Source: Burkholderia diffusa (lineage in GTDB: Bacteria; Pseudomonadota; Gammaproteobacteria; Burkholderiales; Burkholderiaceae). From it: a DNA stretch of 64,000 nt. This document shows, in pieces, positions 35,089 through 43,540 of the stretch (within the stretch, counting starts at the first letter, position 1; each line of letters opens with the position of its first letter). The translations under genes and the position numbers were made by a program. The notes under the pieces are model-generated. The model was not told the DNA's origin. It did no database searches and worked only from the letters and a program-made list of their open reading frames with translations. Location of the stretch: the NCBI RefSeq assembly GCF_902499115.1, contig NZ_CABVPN010000017.1, positions 107,097 to 171,096 of the forward strand, in the 5' to 3' direction.

Positions 35089-35811
35089 ATGCCTGCGCTG
35101 CTGTCGAACCTGTCCGCCGACCAGGTGAATACCGCGATCTCCGTCGGCTGCTTCGTGCTGACGGTCGTCCTGTATTTTGTGTCGAAGCGGCTCTACGCGT
35201 ACAGGAAGACGCTGCTGTTCTCGCCGCTCGTGTTCGTGCCTGGCGTGCTGGTGCTGCTGGTCCTGCTGACCGGCATCCCGTATTCGGTCTACTTCCGCGA
35301 CACGCGCTGGCTGATGTGGCTGCTCGGCCCGGCAACGATCGCGTTCGCGGTGCCGATCTACGAGTACCGCGACCTGATCCGCCGCCACTGGCTGTCGCTG
35401 TCGGTCGGCGTCGCGGTCGGGATCGGCGCGGGCGTATGCGGGTCACTGCTGCTCGCGAAGCTGCTGCACCTGTCGCCCGAGCTGCAGCGCTCGCTGATGA
35501 CGCGCTCGGTCTCGACCCCCTTCGCGCTCGCCGTATCCGACAAGATTCATGCACCGAAGGACCTCACCGCCCTCTTCGTGATCGCGACCGGCATCTGCGG
35601 GATGCTGCTCGGCGAAATCGTGCTCGCGCTGGTGCCGATGCGCACGCGGCTCGCGCGCGGCGCGCTGTTCGGCGCGGCCGCCCACGGCGTGGGCACCGCG
35701 AAGGCGCGCGAGATCGGCAGCGAGGAAGGCGTCGTGTCGAGCCTCACCATGATGATCGCGGGCGTCGCGATGGTGCTGATCGCGCCGCTCTTGTCGCTGT
35801 TGCCGATCTGA
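35089..35811 (+). CDS. CidB/LrgB-family membrane protein
   Basis: The 240-residue integral membrane protein carries the LrgB signature SVSTPFALAVSDKIHAPKDLTALFVIATGICGMLLGE and GAAAHGVGTAKAREIGSEEG near the C-terminus. There are about seven TM segments. It follows the CidA/LrgA-type gene by 13 bp and forms the partner subunit. The operon ends here, before the flagellar block. Confidence 0.92.
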   Translation: MPALLSNLSADQVNTAISVGCFVLTVVLYFVSKRLYAYRKTLLFSPLVFVPGVLVLLVLLTGIPYSVYFRDTRWLMWLLGPATIAFAVPIYEYRDLIRRHWLSLSVGVAVGIGAGVCGSLLLAKLLHLSPELQRSLMTRSVSTPFALAVSDKIHAPKDLTALFVIATGICGMLLGEIVLALVPMRTRLARGALFGAAAHGVGTAKAREIGSEEGVVSSLTMMIAGVAMVLIAPLLSLLPI

Positions 35812-36023
35812 CGATGCGCGGGCGGGCGCCGCTGTCAGCCCGCTCCGCCTCGCTGCCCCGGCGCCCGCCGGCCGCGCCTCGCCCCGCCGTTCCCGCCCTG
35901 CATCGAGCCGACACCCGGCCGACAATCGGCTGAGATAGCCGCAATTCCCCCCTCTTTTCCACCCATCGGGCTCGGCCCGGATGCCGAACAATGCATGCTA
36001 CGAGACATCACGCACGCACTCAC

Positions 36024-36527
36024 ATGGCCTCCACGACCGCAAACCCGACCGCCGACAAGCCGGCTTCGTCCGGCAAGTTCAAGCGCATCGCGCTCATCGC
36101 CGTCATCGCGCTGGGCGCGGCCGCCGCCGCCGCGGGCGGCATGTACGTGTTCCTGAGCAAGGCAGGCGTCGGCCATGCGAGCGCGCCCGCCGAACCGGCG
36201 CCGCTTGCCGCGCCGGTGTTCTTCCCGCTCGACCCGCTGACCGTGAACCTGCAGTCGGACGACGGCGTGCAGCACTACCTGCGCGTCGGCCTGTCGCTGA
36301 AGCTCACCGACCCGAAGGCGCAGGAGCAGCTGACCGCGCGCATGCCGGAGATCCGCAGCCGGATCCTGCTCGCGCTGTCGAACAAGCATCCCGAGGATCT
36401 CGCGACGCCGGACGGCAAGCGTTCGCTCGCGACGGAACTGCGGGAGCTGATCGAACAGCCGACGCAGCCGGGCAACCAGCGCGCGAAGGTCGACGACGTG
36501 CTGTTCACCGAATTCGTCGTCCAATAA
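36024..36527 (+). CDS. fliL: Flagellar basal-body-associated protein FliL
   Basis: The 167-residue protein starts MASTTANPTADKPA; an upstream start at 35991 adds a His-rich stretch not seen in FliL. A TM lies at about 22-43 (IALIAVIALGAAAAAAGGMYVFL). The periplasmic FliL domain follows (FFPLDPLTVNLQSDDGVQHYLRVGLSLKL, ending VDDVLFTEFVVQ). FliL supports stator function at the motor. It opens the fliLMNOPQR block, 22 bp before fliM. No sigma28 promoter was recognised upstream. Confidence 0.94.
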   Translation: MASTTANPTADKPASSGKFKRIALIAVIALGAAAAAAGGMYVFLSKAGVGHASAPAEPAPLAAPVFFPLDPLTVNLQSDDGVQHYLRVGLSLKLTDPKAQEQLTARMPEIRSRILLALSNKHPEDLATPDGKRSLATELRELIEQPTQPGNQRAKVDDVLFTEFVVQ

Positions 36528-36549
36528 CGCGGCCGGACAAGGAGCGCGC

Positions 36550-37548
36550 ATGGGCCACCAGGAGTTCATGTCCCAGGAGGAGGTCGACGCCCTCCTCAAG
36601 GGCGTCACGGGCGAAACCGATTCAGTCGACGAGCAGCGCGACACGTCGGGCGTCCGCCCCTACAACATCGCGACGCAGGAGCGGATCGTCCGCGGCCGGA
36701 TGCCCGGCCTCGAGATCATCAACGACCGCTTCGCGCGCCTCTTGCGGATCGGCATCTTCAACTTCATGCGGCGCACGGCGGAAATCTCCGTGAGCCAGGT
36801 GAAGGTGCAGAAGTACAGCGAGTTCACCCGCAACCTGCCGATCCCGACGAACCTGAACCTGGTGCACGTGAAGCCGCTGCGCGGCACGTCGCTGTTCGTG
36901 TTCGACCCGAACCTCGTGTTCTTCGTCGTCGACAACCTGTTCGGCGGCGACGGGCGCTTTCACACGCGCGTCGAGGGCCGCGACTTCACGGCCACCGAGC
37001 AGCGGATCATCGGCAAGCTGCTGAACCTGGTGTTCGAGCACTACACGACCGCGTGGAAGAGCGTGCGGCCGCTGCAGTTCGAATTCGTGCGCTCGGAGAT
37101 GCATACGCAGTTCGCGAACGTCGCGACGCCGAACGAGATCGTGATCGTCACGCAGTTCTCGATCGAGTTCGGGCCGACGGGCGGCACGCTGCACATCTGC
37201 ATGCCGTACTCGATGGTCGAGCCGATCCGCGACGTGCTCGCGTCGCCGATCCAGGGCGAGGCGCTCGAGGTCGACCGCCGCTGGGTGCGCGTGCTGTCGC
37301 AGCAGGTGCAGTCGGCCGAGGTCGAGCTGAGCGCGGATCTCGCCGAGATCCCGTCGACCTTCGAGAAGATCCTGAACCTGCGTGCGGGCGACGTGCTGCC
37401 GCTGGAGATCGAGGACACGATCACGGCGAAGGTCGATGGCGTGCCGGTGATGGAATGCGGCTACGGCATTTTCAATGGTCAATATGCGTTGCGCGTGCAG
37501 AAGATGATCAGCGCGGGCGACACGATGAAGGAAGGTGGATATGAGTGA
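36550..37548 (+). CDS. fliM: Flagellar motor switch protein FliM
   Basis: The 332-residue protein begins with the CheY-binding peptide FMSQEEVDALLKGVTGE. The middle CheC-like domain (VKPLRGTSLFVFDPNLVFFVVDNLFGGDG) and the C-terminal SpoA domain (LNLRAGDVLPLEIEDTITAKVDGVPVMECGYG) are intact. It is part of the C-ring that sets rotation direction. Its last 8 nt overlap the start of fliN. Confidence 0.97.
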   Translation: MGHQEFMSQEEVDALLKGVTGETDSVDEQRDTSGVRPYNIATQERIVRGRMPGLEIINDRFARLLRIGIFNFMRRTAEISVSQVKVQKYSEFTRNLPIPTNLNLVHVKPLRGTSLFVFDPNLVFFVVDNLFGGDGRFHTRVEGRDFTATEQRIIGKLLNLVFEHYTTAWKSVRPLQFEFVRSEMHTQFANVATPNEIVIVTQFSIEFGPTGGTLHICMPYSMVEPIRDVLASPIQGEALEVDRRWVRVLSQQVQSAEVELSADLAEIPSTFEKILNLRAGDVLPLEIEDTITAKVDGVPVMECGYGIFNGQYALRVQKMISAGDTMKEGGYE

Positions 37549-38032
37549 GCTGAACCCGACGCCCGAACTCGACCCGCAGGCGCTCGCCGACGCGGCACTC
37601 GCCGAATCGGCCGCAGCCGTGCAGGCGGCGCCCGCCGCGGCGGAAGAGGAATCGGGCCTGGACGACTGGGCCGCCGCGCTCGCCGAACAGAACCAGCAGC
37701 CGGTGCAGGCGGGCGCGACCGGCGCCGGCGTGTTCCAGCCGCTGTCGAAGGCCGCGGCCAGCTCGACGCACAACGACATCGAGATGATTCTCGACATCCC
37801 GGTCAAGATGACCGTGGAGCTCGGCCGCACGAAGATCGCGATCCGCAACCTGCTGCAGCTCGCGCAGGGTTCGGTCGTCGAACTCGACGGCCTCGCCGGC
37901 GAGCCGATGGACGTGCTCGTGAACGGCTGCCTGATCGCGCAGGGCGAGGTCGTGGTCGTCAACGACAAGTTCGGCATCCGGCTGACCGACATCATCACGC
38001 CGGCCGAACGCATCCGGAAGCTGAATCGGTGA
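37541..38032 (+). CDS. fliN: Flagellar motor switch protein FliN
   Basis: The 163-residue protein has an acidic, Ala-rich N-terminal half (about 1-75) that is longer than minimal FliN. The SpoA domain follows at about 80-160 (ILDIPVKMTVELGRTKIAIRNLLQLAQGSVVELDGLAGEPMDVLVNG). It forms the C-ring base and an export docking point. The start MSELNPTPELD lies inside the end of fliM, and the stop overlaps the GTG of fliO, so translation is probably coupled. Confidence 0.96.
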   Translation: MSELNPTPELDPQALADAALAESAAAVQAAPAAAEEESGLDDWAAALAEQNQQPVQAGATGAGVFQPLSKAAASSTHNDIEMILDIPVKMTVELGRTKIAIRNLLQLAQGSVVELDGLAGEPMDVLVNGCLIAQGEVVVVNDKFGIRLTDIITPAERIRKLNR

Positions 38033-38598
38033 CCGTCATGAAGTCCGGCCGCGGCGTGCATCCTTGGCCGAGCCTGGCGGCGCTGGCCATCGTCGCGTCG
38101 TTCGTCTGCGCGCCGGCCGGCGCCGCCGACATGAACGCGGTGAACAACGCCGGCGCCATCGCGTCGACCGTGACAGTCGGCTCGGCCGTGCCGTCGCTCG
38201 GCGTCGGCGCGGTGCTGCAGACGCTCGTCGGGCTCGCGGTCGTGATCGGCCTCGTGTTCGGCTGCGCGTGGCTCGCGCGCCGCTTCGGCTTCCAGCCCGC
38301 GCGGCGCGGCGGCCCGCTGAAGGTCGTGTCGAGCGTCGGGCTCGGCGCGAAGGAAAGCGCGACGATCGTCGAGATCGGCGATACCTGGCTCGTGCTCGGC
38401 GTCGCACCGGGCAACGTGCGGCTGCTGCATACGCTGCCGGCCGGCTCGGCGGCGGTAACAACGGCGCCGGCGTCGGCCGACGCCTCCGCCCAGGCCGTAT
38501 CGGACGAACTCGGCCAGAGCGGCACGTTCGGCGCGCGGTTTCGCGACGCGCTCGCGGGCGAAGCCGCGAAGCGCTTCGGGCGCGGCAAGGACCGCTGA
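38029..38598 (+). CDS. fliO: Flagellar biosynthesis protein FliO
   Basis: About 189 residues from GTG 38029, which overlaps the fliN stop; ATG at 38038 is an alternative three codons later. There is a signal-like segment (LAALAIVASFVCAPAGAA) and a TM at about 65-85 (LVGLAVVIGLVFGCAWLARRF). The FliO domain follows (GGPLKVVSSVGLGAKESATIVEIGDTWLVLGVAPGNVRLLHTL). FliO assists FliP ring assembly in the export gate. Confidence 0.93.
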   Translation: MTVMKSGRGVHPWPSLAALAIVASFVCAPAGAADMNAVNNAGAIASTVTVGSAVPSLGVGAVLQTLVGLAVVIGLVFGCAWLARRFGFQPARRGGPLKVVSSVGLGAKESATIVEIGDTWLVLGVAPGNVRLLHTLPAGSAAVTTAPASADASAQAVSDELGQSGTFGARFRDALAGEAAKRFGRGKDR

Positions 38599-38634
38599 CA
38601 TGGCGTCGCGCCCTCTCTCCGTATTCGCATCTCG

Positions 38635-39396
38635 ATGAAACACGAATTCCTGCGTCACGCGGCGCGCTTCGCGCCCGTGCTGATCCTCGGCTTCGCCCCC
38701 GCGCTCGCATGCGCGCAGGCGGCCGGCCTGCCCGCGTTCAACACGAGCCCGGGCCCGAACGGCGGCACCACCTATTCGCTGAGCGTGCAGACGATGCTGC
38801 TGCTCACGATGCTGTCGTTCCTGCCGGCGATGCTGCTGATGATGACGAGCTTCACGCGCATCATCATCGTGCTGTCGCTGCTGCGCCAGGCGCTCGGCAC
38901 CGCGACGACGCCGCCGAACCAGGTGCTGGTCGGCCTCGCGATGTTCCTCACCTTCTTCGTGATGTCGCCGGTGCTCGACCGCGCGTACGCCGACGGCTAC
39001 AAGCCGTTCTCCGACGGCGCGATGCCGATGGAGCAGGCCGTGCAGCGCGGCGTCGCGCCGTTCAAGGGCTTCATGCTGAAGCAGACCCGCGAGACCGATC
39101 TCGCGCTGTTCGCGAAGATTTCGAAGGCCGCGCCGATGCAGGGCCCGGAAGACGTGCCGCTGTCGCTGCTGGTCCCCGCGTTCGTCACGAGCGAGCTGAA
39201 GACCGGCTTCCAGATCGGCTTCACGATCTTCATCCCGTTCCTGATCATCGACATGGTCGTCGCGAGCGTGCTGATGTCGATGGGGATGATGATGGTGTCG
39301 CCGTCCACCGTGTCGCTGCCGTTCAAGCTGATGCTGTTCGTGCTCGTCGACGGCTGGCAGCTCCTGATCGGCTCGCTCGCGCAGAGCTTCACGTAA
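38635..39396 (+). CDS. fliP: Flagellar export gate protein FliP
   Basis: The 253-residue protein has a cleavable N-terminal signal (PVLILGFAPALACAQA) and the FliP family core (MLLLTMLSFLPAMLLMMTSFTRIIIVLSLLRQALGT, TPPNQVLVGLAMFLTFFVM). The C-terminal part ends LPFKLMLFVLVDGWQLLIGSLAQSF. It forms the pentameric pore of the type III export apparatus. It lies 36 bp after fliO. Confidence 0.97.
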   Translation: MKHEFLRHAARFAPVLILGFAPALACAQAAGLPAFNTSPGPNGGTTYSLSVQTMLLLTMLSFLPAMLLMMTSFTRIIIVLSLLRQALGTATTPPNQVLVGLAMFLTFFVMSPVLDRAYADGYKPFSDGAMPMEQAVQRGVAPFKGFMLKQTRETDLALFAKISKAAPMQGPEDVPLSLLVPAFVTSELKTGFQIGFTIFIPFLIIDMVVASVLMSMGMMMVSPSTVSLPFKLMLFVLVDGWQLLIGSLAQSFT

Positions 39397-39412
39397 GCGG
39401 AGGAAGCGCGCG

Positions 39413-39685
39413 ATGACGCCCGAACAAGTGATGACGCTGGCGCACCAGGCGATGATGGTCGGCCTGCTGCTGGCTGCCCCGCTGCTGCTGGTCGCGCTCG
39501 CGGTCGGCCTCGTCGTGAGCCTGTTCCAGGCCGCGACGCAGATCAACGAATCGACGCTGTCGTTCATCCCGAAGCTGCTCGCGGTGGCCGCGACGCTCGT
39601 GATCGCCGGCCCGTGGATGCTGACGACGATGCTCGACTACCTGCGGCAGACGCTGCTGCACGTCGCGACGCTCGGCGCCGGCTGA
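39413..39685 (+). CDS. fliQ: Flagellar export gate protein FliQ
   Basis: The 90-residue protein has two TM helices (MVGLLLAAPLLLVALAVGLVVSLFQA and LLAVAATLVIAGPWMLTTML) separated by the family loop TQINESTLSFIPK. It wraps the FliP-FliR pore. It starts 16 bp after fliP and is of normal length. Confidence 0.97.
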   Translation: MTPEQVMTLAHQAMMVGLLLAAPLLLVALAVGLVVSLFQAATQINESTLSFIPKLLAVAATLVIAGPWMLTTMLDYLRQTLLHVATLGAG

Positions 39686-39713
39686 GCCGCGCGCCCGGCT
39701 CCTTTACCCCGCG

Positions 39714-40496
39714 ATGTTCTCGGTCACCTACGCGCAGCTCAACGGATGGCTGACGGCTTTCCTGTGGCCGTTCGTGCGGATGCTCGCGCTCGTCGCGACG
39801 GCGCCCATGATCGGCCACGCGGCGGTGCCCGTGCGCGTGAAGATCGGCCTCGCCGCGTTCATGGCGCTGGTCGTCGCGCCGACCCTCGGCGCGATGCCGG
39901 CCGTCACCGTGTTCTCCGCGCAGGGCATCTGGATCGTCGTCACGCAGTTCCTGATCGGCGTGGCGATGGGCTTCACGATGCAGATCGTGTTCGCGGCCGT
40001 CGAGGCGGCCGGCGACTTCATCGGCCTGTCGATGGGACTCGGTTTCGCGACCTTCTTCGACCCGCATTCGAACGGCGCGACGCCGGCGATGGGCCGTTTC
40101 CTGAACGCGATCGCGATGCTCGCGTTCCTTGCCGTGGACGGCCACCTGCAGGTGTTCGCGGCGCTGGCCGCATCGTTCCAGTCGCTGCCGGTGTCGGCCG
40201 ACCTGCTGCACGCGCCCGGCTGGCGCACGGTCGCCGCATTCGGCGCGACCGTGTTCGAGATGGGGCTGCTGCTTGCGCTGCCGGTAGTCGCGGCGCTCCT
40301 GATCGCGAACCTCGCGCTCGGGATCCTGAACCGCGCGGCGCCGCAGATCGGCATCTTCCAGATCGGCTTTCCGGTCACGATGCTGGTCGGGCTGTTGCTC
40401 GTGCAACTGATGATCCCGAACCTCGTGCCGTTCGTGTCGCACCTGTTCGACATGGGGCTCGATGCGATGGGGCGGGTATTGCTCGGCTGGCGCTGA
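39714..40496 (+). CDS. fliR: Flagellar export gate protein FliR
   Basis: The 260-residue polytopic protein begins MFSVTYAQLNGWLTAFLWPFVRMLALV and has the characteristic GFTMQIVFAAVEAAGDFIGLSMGLGFATFFDP and ALGILNRAAPQIGIFQIGFPVTMLVGLLLV. It is a FliPQR gate component. It is the last gene of this block, and the remaining flagellar genes lie outside the window. Confidence 0.97.
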   Translation: MFSVTYAQLNGWLTAFLWPFVRMLALVATAPMIGHAAVPVRVKIGLAAFMALVVAPTLGAMPAVTVFSAQGIWIVVTQFLIGVAMGFTMQIVFAAVEAAGDFIGLSMGLGFATFFDPHSNGATPAMGRFLNAIAMLAFLAVDGHLQVFAALAASFQSLPVSADLLHAPGWRTVAAFGATVFEMGLLLALPVVAALLIANLALGILNRAAPQIGIFQIGFPVTMLVGLLLVQLMIPNLVPFVSHLFDMGLDAMGRVLLGWR

Positions 40497-40597
40497 GCGC
40501 GTCCCGCCCCGTTTCCCGCCTGTTCCGGCCCTTCGTTGCTGGAAAACCCCTAAAGGAATCGCCAGCTCACGAAAGGTTGCGGAAGGTTTCGCCTCCC

Positions 40598-40603
40598 TAT
40601 ACT
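40598..40603 (+). promoter_or_regulatory. Likely -10 for the ABC importer operon
   Basis: TATACT (40598-40603) lies 58 bp before the substrate-binding protein start, with TTGCGG at 40577-40582 as a poorly spaced -35 (15 bp). GAAGGAGACGACC provides the ribosome binding site. Confidence 0.45.
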
Positions 40604-40661
40604 CGTCATGACGATGCAGCAAGCATCGCGCCATACGAACACAACGAAGGAGACGACCCCG

Positions 40662-41666
40662 ATGCGACCCATCCTCCGCACCCTCGCCGTTGCAGCCAGC
40701 CTGAGCTGCGCGCTCGCCGCTCATCCCGCTTTCGCCGACGACGGCGGCAAGATCACGATCATGGTCGGCGGGATCGCGAAGCTGATCTACCTGCCCGCGC
40801 GGCTCACGCAGGAGCTCGGCAACTTCAAGGCCGAAGGGCTCGACGTCGAACTGCTGTCGCAACCGGCCGGCGTCGATGCCGAGAACGAACTGCTGGCGGG
40901 CGCCGTGCAGGGCGTCGTCGGCTTCTACGACCATACGATCGACCTGCAGAGCAAAGGCAAGGAAGTGAAGGCGATCGCCGTGTTCGGCCAGGTGCCGGGC
41001 GAGGTCGAGATGGTGTCGACCAAGGCCGCCCCCACCTTCAAGTCGATGGCCGACGCGAAAGGCAAGACGCTCGGCGTGACCGGCCTCGGCTCGTCGACGA
41101 GCTTCCTCACGCAATACCTCGCGCTCGCGCACGGCGTGCCGTCGACGCAGTACACGATGCTGCCGGTGGGCGCCGACGCGAGCTTCATCGCCGCGATCAA
41201 GCAGGGCCGCATCGACGCCGGGATGACGACCGAGCCGACGGTGTCCGCGCTCGAGAAGATGGGCGACGCGAAGGTGCTCGTCGACATGCGCACCGTCGAC
41301 GGCACGCGCGCCGCGCTCGGCGGCACCTATCCGGCCGCGAGCCTGTACGTGCAGTCGGCGTGGGCCGATTCGCACAAGGCCGAGGCCACCAAGCTCGCGC
41401 ACGCATTCGCGAAGACGATGCAGTTCATCCACACGCACAGCGCGGAGGAGATCGCCGCAAAGATGCCGGCCGACTACCAGAAGGACAAGGCGCTGTACGT
41501 GTCCGCGCTGAAGGCGTCGCTGCCGATGTACACGGCCGACGCGAAGATGCCGGCCGACGGCCCGGCGACCGTGCTGAAGGTGCTCTCGGCATTCAACCCG
41601 TCGGTGAAGGGCAAGCACATCGACCTGGCGCGCACCTACACCAATGATTTCGTGAACGCGAAGTAA
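40662..41666 (+). CDS. ABC transporter substrate-binding protein (NitT/TauT/SsuA type)
   Basis: This 334-residue periplasmic protein starts MRPILRTLAVAASLSCALAAHPAFA, a clear signal peptide cut near residue 25. The NMT1/SsuA-like fold follows (ITIMVGGIAKLIYLPARLTQELGNFKAEGLDVELL, ENELLAGAVQGVVGFYDHTIDLQSKGK). The group transports nitrate, sulfonates, taurine, thiamine precursors or aromatic acids; the ligand cannot be read here. It is followed by its ATPase and permease genes. Confidence 0.9.
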   Translation: MRPILRTLAVAASLSCALAAHPAFADDGGKITIMVGGIAKLIYLPARLTQELGNFKAEGLDVELLSQPAGVDAENELLAGAVQGVVGFYDHTIDLQSKGKEVKAIAVFGQVPGEVEMVSTKAAPTFKSMADAKGKTLGVTGLGSSTSFLTQYLALAHGVPSTQYTMLPVGADASFIAAIKQGRIDAGMTTEPTVSALEKMGDAKVLVDMRTVDGTRAALGGTYPAASLYVQSAWADSHKAEATKLAHAFAKTMQFIHTHSAEEIAAKMPADYQKDKALYVSALKASLPMYTADAKMPADGPATVLKVLSAFNPSVKGKHIDLARTYTNDFVNAK

Positions 41667-41787
41667 TCGATATCGGCACAGGCGCCGGCGGCGGCGATCC
41701 CGCCGTTGCGCGTTCCCCGTTCCGGCCCGGCTGACCGGCCCGGCGTCGCCACGATGCGGCGCCCTCCTCACCCGCAGGACGAATGCG

Positions 41788-42585
41788 ATGAATCAGGCAG
41801 TTTCCCCGAGCACACCGGCGATCGAGTTTCGCAATGTGTCGTGCCGCTTCATTTCGCCGGAAGGCAAGGCCACCGTCGCGTTGCGCGACTTCAGCATGAG
41901 CGTCGCACGCGGCGAGTTCATCGCGATCGTCGGGCCGACCGGCTGCGGCAAGTCGACCACGCTGAACCTGATCACCGGCCTGCTCAAGCCGGCGTCGGGC
42001 GAGGTGCGCGTGATGGGCCGCCCGGTCGACGGGATCGACCCGCGCATCGGCTTCGTGTTCCAGGCCGACGCCGTGTTCCCGTGGCGCAACGTGATCGACA
42101 ACGTCGCCGCGGGCCCGCTGTTTCGCGGCCGCTCGAAGGACGTTGCGTACGCGCAGGCCGAGGAATGGATCCGCAAGGTCGGCCTCGACAAGTTCACGAA
42201 ACACTATCCGCATCAGCTCTCCGGCGGGATGCGCAAGCGCGTCGCGCTCGCGCAGACCTTCATCAACCAGCCGGAAATCCTGCTGATGGACGAGCCGTTC
42301 TCCGCGCTCGACATGCAGACGCGCACGCTGATGCAGGATGAACTTCTGCAGTTGTGGTCCGCGAACAAGGGCTCGGTCGTGTTCGTCACGCACGACCTCG
42401 AGGAGGCGATCGCGCTCGCCGACCGCGTGTTCGTGCTGACCGCGCGCCCCGCGACGCTCAAGCGCGTGTATGAGATCGACCTGCCGCGCCCGCGCGTCAC
42501 GTCGGAGATTCGCTACGACACGCGCTTCATCGAAATTTCCAAGGACATCTGGCACGACCTGCGCGAAGAAGTGCAGATCGGCTGA
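41788..42585 (+). CDS. ABC transporter ATP-binding protein (NitT/TauT type)
   Basis: The 265-residue ATPase has Walker A GPTGCGKSTTLNLI at about 50, a Q-loop FVFQADAVFPWRNV, ABC signature LSGGMRKRVALAQ, Walker B ILLMDEPFSALD and an H-loop VFVTHDLEEA. All catalytic residues are intact. It energises the importer with the flanking substrate-binding protein and permease. The gap of about 120 bp from the binding-protein gene contains no terminator. Confidence 0.95.
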   Translation: MNQAVSPSTPAIEFRNVSCRFISPEGKATVALRDFSMSVARGEFIAIVGPTGCGKSTTLNLITGLLKPASGEVRVMGRPVDGIDPRIGFVFQADAVFPWRNVIDNVAAGPLFRGRSKDVAYAQAEEWIRKVGLDKFTKHYPHQLSGGMRKRVALAQTFINQPEILLMDEPFSALDMQTRTLMQDELLQLWSANKGSVVFVTHDLEEAIALADRVFVLTARPATLKRVYEIDLPRPRVTSEIRYDTRFIEISKDIWHDLREEVQIG

Positions 42586-42609
42586 CAGCAGCAAGGACAG
42601 GACAGGAGC

Positions 42610-43467
42610 ATGACCGACATGACGCTTCCCCCCACCGCCATTCCGGCAACGTCGCTCGAGGACGAGTCGCGCGCCGCTCAAACCCGGCTACGTCGCCGCC
42701 GGCAACTGATCATCGGCCTGCGGATCGCCGTGCTCGTGCTCGTGCTGGGCGGCTGGGAACTCGCCGCGCGGCTCAAGTGGATCGATCCGTTCTTCTTCTC
42801 GCAGCCGACGCTGATCTTCGCGCAGCTCCAGGACTGGTTCGCGAACGGCACGTCGCAGGGGCCGCTGCTCACGCAGGTATGGGTCACGCTCGAGGAAACC
42901 GGCATCGGCTTCGTGATCGGTTCGGTCGCCGGCGTGATCTGCGGGATCGTGCTCGGCCGCAACAAGCTGATGGCCGACGTGTTCGGCCTCTACATCCAGA
43001 TCGCGAACTCGATTCCGCGCGTCGTGCTCGGCTCGATCTTCGTGATCGCGCTCGGCCTCGGGATGGCGTCGAAGATCGCACTGGCCGTCGTGATGGTGTT
43101 CTTCGTCGTGTTCGGCAACGCGTTCCAGGGCGTGCGCGAAGCCGACCGCTACCTGATCGCGAACGCGCAGATCCTCGGCGCGTCGCGCCGGCAGATCACC
43201 ACGTCGGTCGTGATCCCGTCCGCGCTCTCGTGGATTCTCGCAAGCCTGCACGTGAGCTTCGGATTCGCGCTGGTCGGTGCGGTCGTCGGCGAATTCCTGG
43301 GTTCCAAGCAGGGCATCGGCCTGCTAATCTCCACCGCCCAGGGCGCGTTCAACGCGAGCGGCGTGTTCGCGGCGATGATCGTGCTGGCCGTGGTCGCGCT
43401 GGCCGCCGACTACCTGCTGACCTGGCTCGAGAAGCGCTTGCTCAAGTGGCGCCCCGCCGCGTTCTGA
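42610..43467 (+). CDS. ABC transporter permease (NitT/TauT type)
   Basis: The 285-residue BPD_transp_1 permease has six TM segments. The conserved EAA loop is present (ADRYLIANAQILGASRRQITTSVVIPSALSWILASL), which contacts the ATPase. It resembles TauC/SsuC. It lies 24 bp after the ATPase gene and ends the importer operon before the two-component pair. Confidence 0.94.
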   Translation: MTDMTLPPTAIPATSLEDESRAAQTRLRRRRQLIIGLRIAVLVLVLGGWELAARLKWIDPFFFSQPTLIFAQLQDWFANGTSQGPLLTQVWVTLEETGIGFVIGSVAGVICGIVLGRNKLMADVFGLYIQIANSIPRVVLGSIFVIALGLGMASKIALAVVMVFFVVFGNAFQGVREADRYLIANAQILGASRRQITTSVVIPSALSWILASLHVSFGFALVGAVVGEFLGSKQGIGLLISTAQGAFNASGVFAAMIVLAVVALAADYLLTWLEKRLLKWRPAAF

Positions 43468-43493
43468 GCAGCGCACGCATCGGATGACACGCC

Positions 43494-43524
43494 AGAACCG
43501 CGCCGGTTGCCCCGGCGCGGTTCT
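43494..43524. promoter_or_regulatory. Strong hairpin between importer and kinase genes
   Basis: AGAACCGCGCCGG and CCGGCGCGGTTCT form a perfect 13-bp stem with a 5-nt loop. No T-run follows, so it may stabilise the upstream mRNA 3' end or act with Rho rather than as an intrinsic terminator. Confidence 0.5.
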
Positions 43525-43540
43525 GCATTGAGGAGAAGGA

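Noticed and set aside
43494..43524. Intrinsic terminator after the ABC permease
   Set aside because: Strong stem but no T-run on either strand; listed only as a hairpin.
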